Below, piece after piece: positions 20,784 through 22,940 of a stretch of DNA of 22,940 nt; the stretch's first letter is position 1, and every line of letters starts with the position of its first letter. Source of the stretch: a virus; the IMG/VR virus record IMGVR_UViG_3300000236_000006, positions 1 through 22,940 of that record. One strand, written 5' to 3'. The position numbers and the translations under genes are program-made. The notes beneath the pieces were generated by a model. The model ran no database searches. It saw only the letters and a list, made by a program, of their open reading frames with translations, and had not been told where the DNA came from.

Positions 20784-22838
20784 ATGGCAGCAACCAATGA
20801 AATGTTTGAGCTGCTCGTTAAAATCACTGGCGACAGCTCTTTGGCTCAATCCTCTCTTGGAGACCTGAAGGCTGATGCTGAGAAGCTTAATGCAAAGCTC
20901 GCGACAATGGATGTTGGGAGTAAGGCTTTTGAGGAAACGACCACAAAAGCAAAGGCATACGGAAGAGCAATACAAGAGCTGGAGCAGCCGATCAAGCGGC
21001 TGAGTACTGCAAATACGGACGCCCAGAACACGGCGATGAATGTTAGCCGTGTTATATCGGATATGCCTTATGGCATTCAGGGTATTGCCAACAACGTCGA
21101 TATGTTGATGGAGAGTTGGGGCCGCTTGAGATCGCAAAATAACTCGGTAAAAGCAACATTTCAGGCGCTCTTGAGTGCAATGACCGGCCCGATGGGGATT
21201 ATGATGGCTGTAACGGCTGTAACGTCATTGGCGATTGCGTTCGGGGATAAACTGGTACAGGCGATTGGAGGCGCCGGGGATAAGGTGGATGGCCTCAAAA
21301 ATAAGATAGATGATATTGAAAAAAACTCCAGAATCGATGTTGATGTTCGGGTTATTGGTCTATCAGCTCTTGCTGCGGTTGCGATTAAGATTGAGGATAT
21401 TGTAACAAAGCTGAATGATGTAAGGCGTGCAGAGAAAAGAGATGCGATTATAAAGAAGGGTCCAGGTTATGGAGATTATGGGGCGTCACTGAAGGCTGCT
21501 TTTACAGGGGATTACTCAAGAATACAGGCGCAAACTGATGCGTATGAGGCAGCTATTCAGGAGTTAAATAAACAGATGTATGACCGAATAAAATCAATGA
21601 AACTCGGTAAATCAACCGTTGATGCGAAGATATGGTTAGAATATGCTGAGAACCTTGGAATGGCGGCACCAACTGAATCGGAAATTACACAAGCGAAGTT
21701 GCTGCGGCAATTGGCTATTGCTAGGGCAGAAAGAACTCATCAAAAGGTTATCGCGGAGGAAAAGTTAGGTAAAAGCGAGGAATCCGCAGATAAAAAAGCA
21801 GAAGCAGCAGAAAGAAGATTAGCTGCTACTCAGGAGAAACTTCGAGCAGAAGAAGATAAAGAGCAAGAGAGGATTGAGGCTGCGCAGACTTCGATCTATG
21901 CAAGTATCATGAGCGATGTTGAGCAGATGCAGATCAAGACGAAAGCGGATGTTGAGGCTGTAACAGCAAAGATCAACTCCGGTGCTCTTGGGGAGAAATA
22001 TGCTGAAATGATAGAGGATCTCCAAGAGAAGACGAAAACAGCAATCAATCAAACTGTTGTAGATCAATTTCAGGCTATCATCCAAAAGATGAAGAGTGGT
22101 CAGAAACTCACGAAAGAGAATATGACACTCCTGCAGACCCAAGCGGGGTTCTCAAAAGAAGATTCCGCGTTGATGGGTCAGATTTCGGATAAACAGTATG
22201 ATATAGCGAACCGTGGTAAGGGGAAGAAAGGGGAAAATGATAAGCCGACGACTTTTAAAGAGGTAAAAAAAGAGAGTGATGAGGCTTTGGATAATTTCGC
22301 GGAAAAATTTGAAGCAAAAACGGTTGCGGCTTATGAATCTTCAGTCGATCTGTTTTCAGAACAGTTATCATCAGCGATTCTTCAGGGTGGTCAGTCATTT
22401 AGTGATATTCTTGGTAATGTAGCGTCAGCGTTTGGTCAGGCTTTGATGCAGTTTGTTATACAGGCGTTGGTAAAGCAAGCGTTTGGCGGAATATTTTCAC
22501 TTATAGGTTTTGCGGAAGGAACTCTATCGGCTCCCCCGGGTTACTCTTGGGTTGGTGAGAAAGGCCCCGAATTAGTGCGTTTTAGGGGAGGTGAGGAAGT
22601 GGTGCCGACGAACCAAGTTCACTCACGCTTGAATAGCCTTTATAGTGCGAGTAGCTCCGCACAATCAGCTCAAAGTACAATGGATACATCTGGGCTTGTC
22701 CGTGCTCTCGAACGGCAGACAAAGGCACTGATTAAAGACCGTTTGAATTATGAAATCACGATGAATGGAGTGAACCAAATAGCACGGGCAACGAAGGCAA
22801 GGGAAGCTCAAATAAGCCGCTATACTGGGTTGAGATGA
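20784..22838 (+). CDS. Tail tape measure protein
   Basis: The 684-aa protein has a long charged helical body, including a coiled coil around residues 330-370 (EAAERRLAATQEKLRAEEDK). A hydrophobic segment lies near residues 130-155 (LSAMTGPMGIMMAVTAVTSL), with a second at about 555-580 (FGQALMQFVIQALVKQAFGG). The C-terminal GEKGPELVRFRGGEEVVP is a hallmark of tape measure proteins. It sets tail length and is ejected with DNA. The start ATG 20784 has GGAGG at 20771-20775. The size implies a tail of roughly 100 nm by the usual rule of about 0.15 nm per residue. Confidence 0.9.
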   Translation: MAATNEMFELLVKITGDSSLAQSSLGDLKADAEKLNAKLATMDVGSKAFEETTTKAKAYGRAIQELEQPIKRLSTANTDAQNTAMNVSRVISDMPYGIQGIANNVDMLMESWGRLRSQNNSVKATFQALLSAMTGPMGIMMAVTAVTSLAIAFGDKLVQAIGGAGDKVDGLKNKIDDIEKNSRIDVDVRVIGLSALAAVAIKIEDIVTKLNDVRRAEKRDAIIKKGPGYGDYGASLKAAFTGDYSRIQAQTDAYEAAIQELNKQMYDRIKSMKLGKSTVDAKIWLEYAENLGMAAPTESEITQAKLLRQLAIARAERTHQKVIAEEKLGKSEESADKKAEAAERRLAATQEKLRAEEDKEQERIEAAQTSIYASIMSDVEQMQIKTKADVEAVTAKINSGALGEKYAEMIEDLQEKTKTAINQTVVDQFQAIIQKMKSGQKLTKENMTLLQTQAGFSKEDSALMGQISDKQYDIANRGKGKKGENDKPTTFKEVKKESDEALDNFAEKFEAKTVAAYESSVDLFSEQLSSAILQGGQSFSDILGNVASAFGQALMQFVIQALVKQAFGGIFSLIGFAEGTLSAPPGYSWVGEKGPELVRFRGGEEVVPTNQVHSRLNSLYSASSSAQSAQSTMDTSGLVRALERQTKALIKDRLNYEITMNGVNQIARATKAREAQISRYTGLR

Positions 22839-22891
22839 TGGCGTTTAATACGTCAAAAAAGTTCTTTTAAATGCCTGTTAAATTATTCGAG

Positions 22892-22926
22892 TTTTATAAA
22901 ACTGCGTGATGACTTTTATAAAACTG
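22892..22926. repeat. 22-bp-spaced direct repeats of TTTTATAAAACTG
   Basis: TTTTATAAAACTG occurs at 22892-22904 and 22914-22926, starting exactly 22 bases apart (two helical turns). Each contains the palindrome TTTTATAAAA, and each is followed by CGTG (after 0 or 3 extra bases of TTTG context). The last 100 bases of the window contain no gene I can support. The spacing and location could suit transposase or regulator binding near the phage right end, or an operator. Confidence 0.55.
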
Positions 22927-22940
22927 TTTGCGTGGTTATA

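Noticed and set aside
1-22940. CRISPR array or intact tRNA/rRNA genes
   Set aside because: No regularly spaced repeats and no complete tRNA fold were seen; the only tRNA-like piece lacks an anticodon arm.

Overview
The window is most of a Mu-like (transposable) prophage or phage genome. Its most notable content is a complete diversity-generating retroelement (DGR). Host inference: two GC-rich interspersed palindromes near the left edge and the DGR-bearing phage type suggest a green sulfur bacterium (Chlorobium/Pelodictyon-like). This is an impression from repeat style and protein flavour, not a proof. The transposase genes and the phage left end are not in the window.

Layout. (1) 1-2669, plus strand, early/middle region: the tail of a possibly MazG-like gene, a tRNA-Leu-like remnant between two palindromes, an unknown gene, GemA (Mu gp16 family), a Mor-family activator, a small zinc-ribbon membrane protein, a KilA-N protein and a small unknown gene. 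A strong bidirectional terminator lies at 2679-2704. (2) 2709-8561, minus strand, packaging and head-assembly block. Read from 8561 downward: a membrane/coiled-coil protein, a gp26-like small protein, terminase small and large subunits, portal (gp29/DUF935), gpF-like minor head protein, an unknown 220-aa protein and gpG. Mu has these genes in the same order, so the whole block appears inverted relative to Mu. (3) 8732-11257, plus strand: protease/scaffold, major capsid protein and the gp36 connector. (4) 11358-12460: lysis cassette with an M15 endolysin, two small membrane proteins and a lipoprotein. (5) 12457-13639: Gp37-family protein and a probable tail tube protein. (6) 13686-16784: DGR. 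(7) 16803-22838: unknown structural proteins, a large tail-tip-like protein, a tail chaperone pair with a probable -1 frameshift, and the tape measure protein. No sheath gene is seen, so the tail is probably long and non-contractile. (8) 22892-22926: a 22-bp-spaced direct repeat that may belong to the right end.

DGR. The target gene (430 aa) ends in a variable repeat (VR, 14841-14967). A template repeat (TR, 15029-15155) follows only 61 bp later, and a DGR-type reverse transcriptase (15248-16201; IGNFSSQ and YCDD motifs) follows that. Over 127 aligned bases TR and VR differ at 19 positions, and every one is an adenine in TR. All eight AAY codons of TR are altered in VR. A perfect 6-bp stem, 3-nt loop hairpin sits at the VR 3' end across the stop codon and is absent from TR. 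No Avd-like gene lies between target and TR; two small genes downstream of the RT are candidate accessory factors. By analogy with BPP-1, the system would diversify a receptor-binding tail protein.

Two probable recoding sites are visible. One is an A AAA AAG heptamer at the portal end, entering a gpF-like frame that has no ATG, GTG or TTG start. The other is a T7 tract in the tail chaperone, entering an open frame that runs to the tape measure gene.
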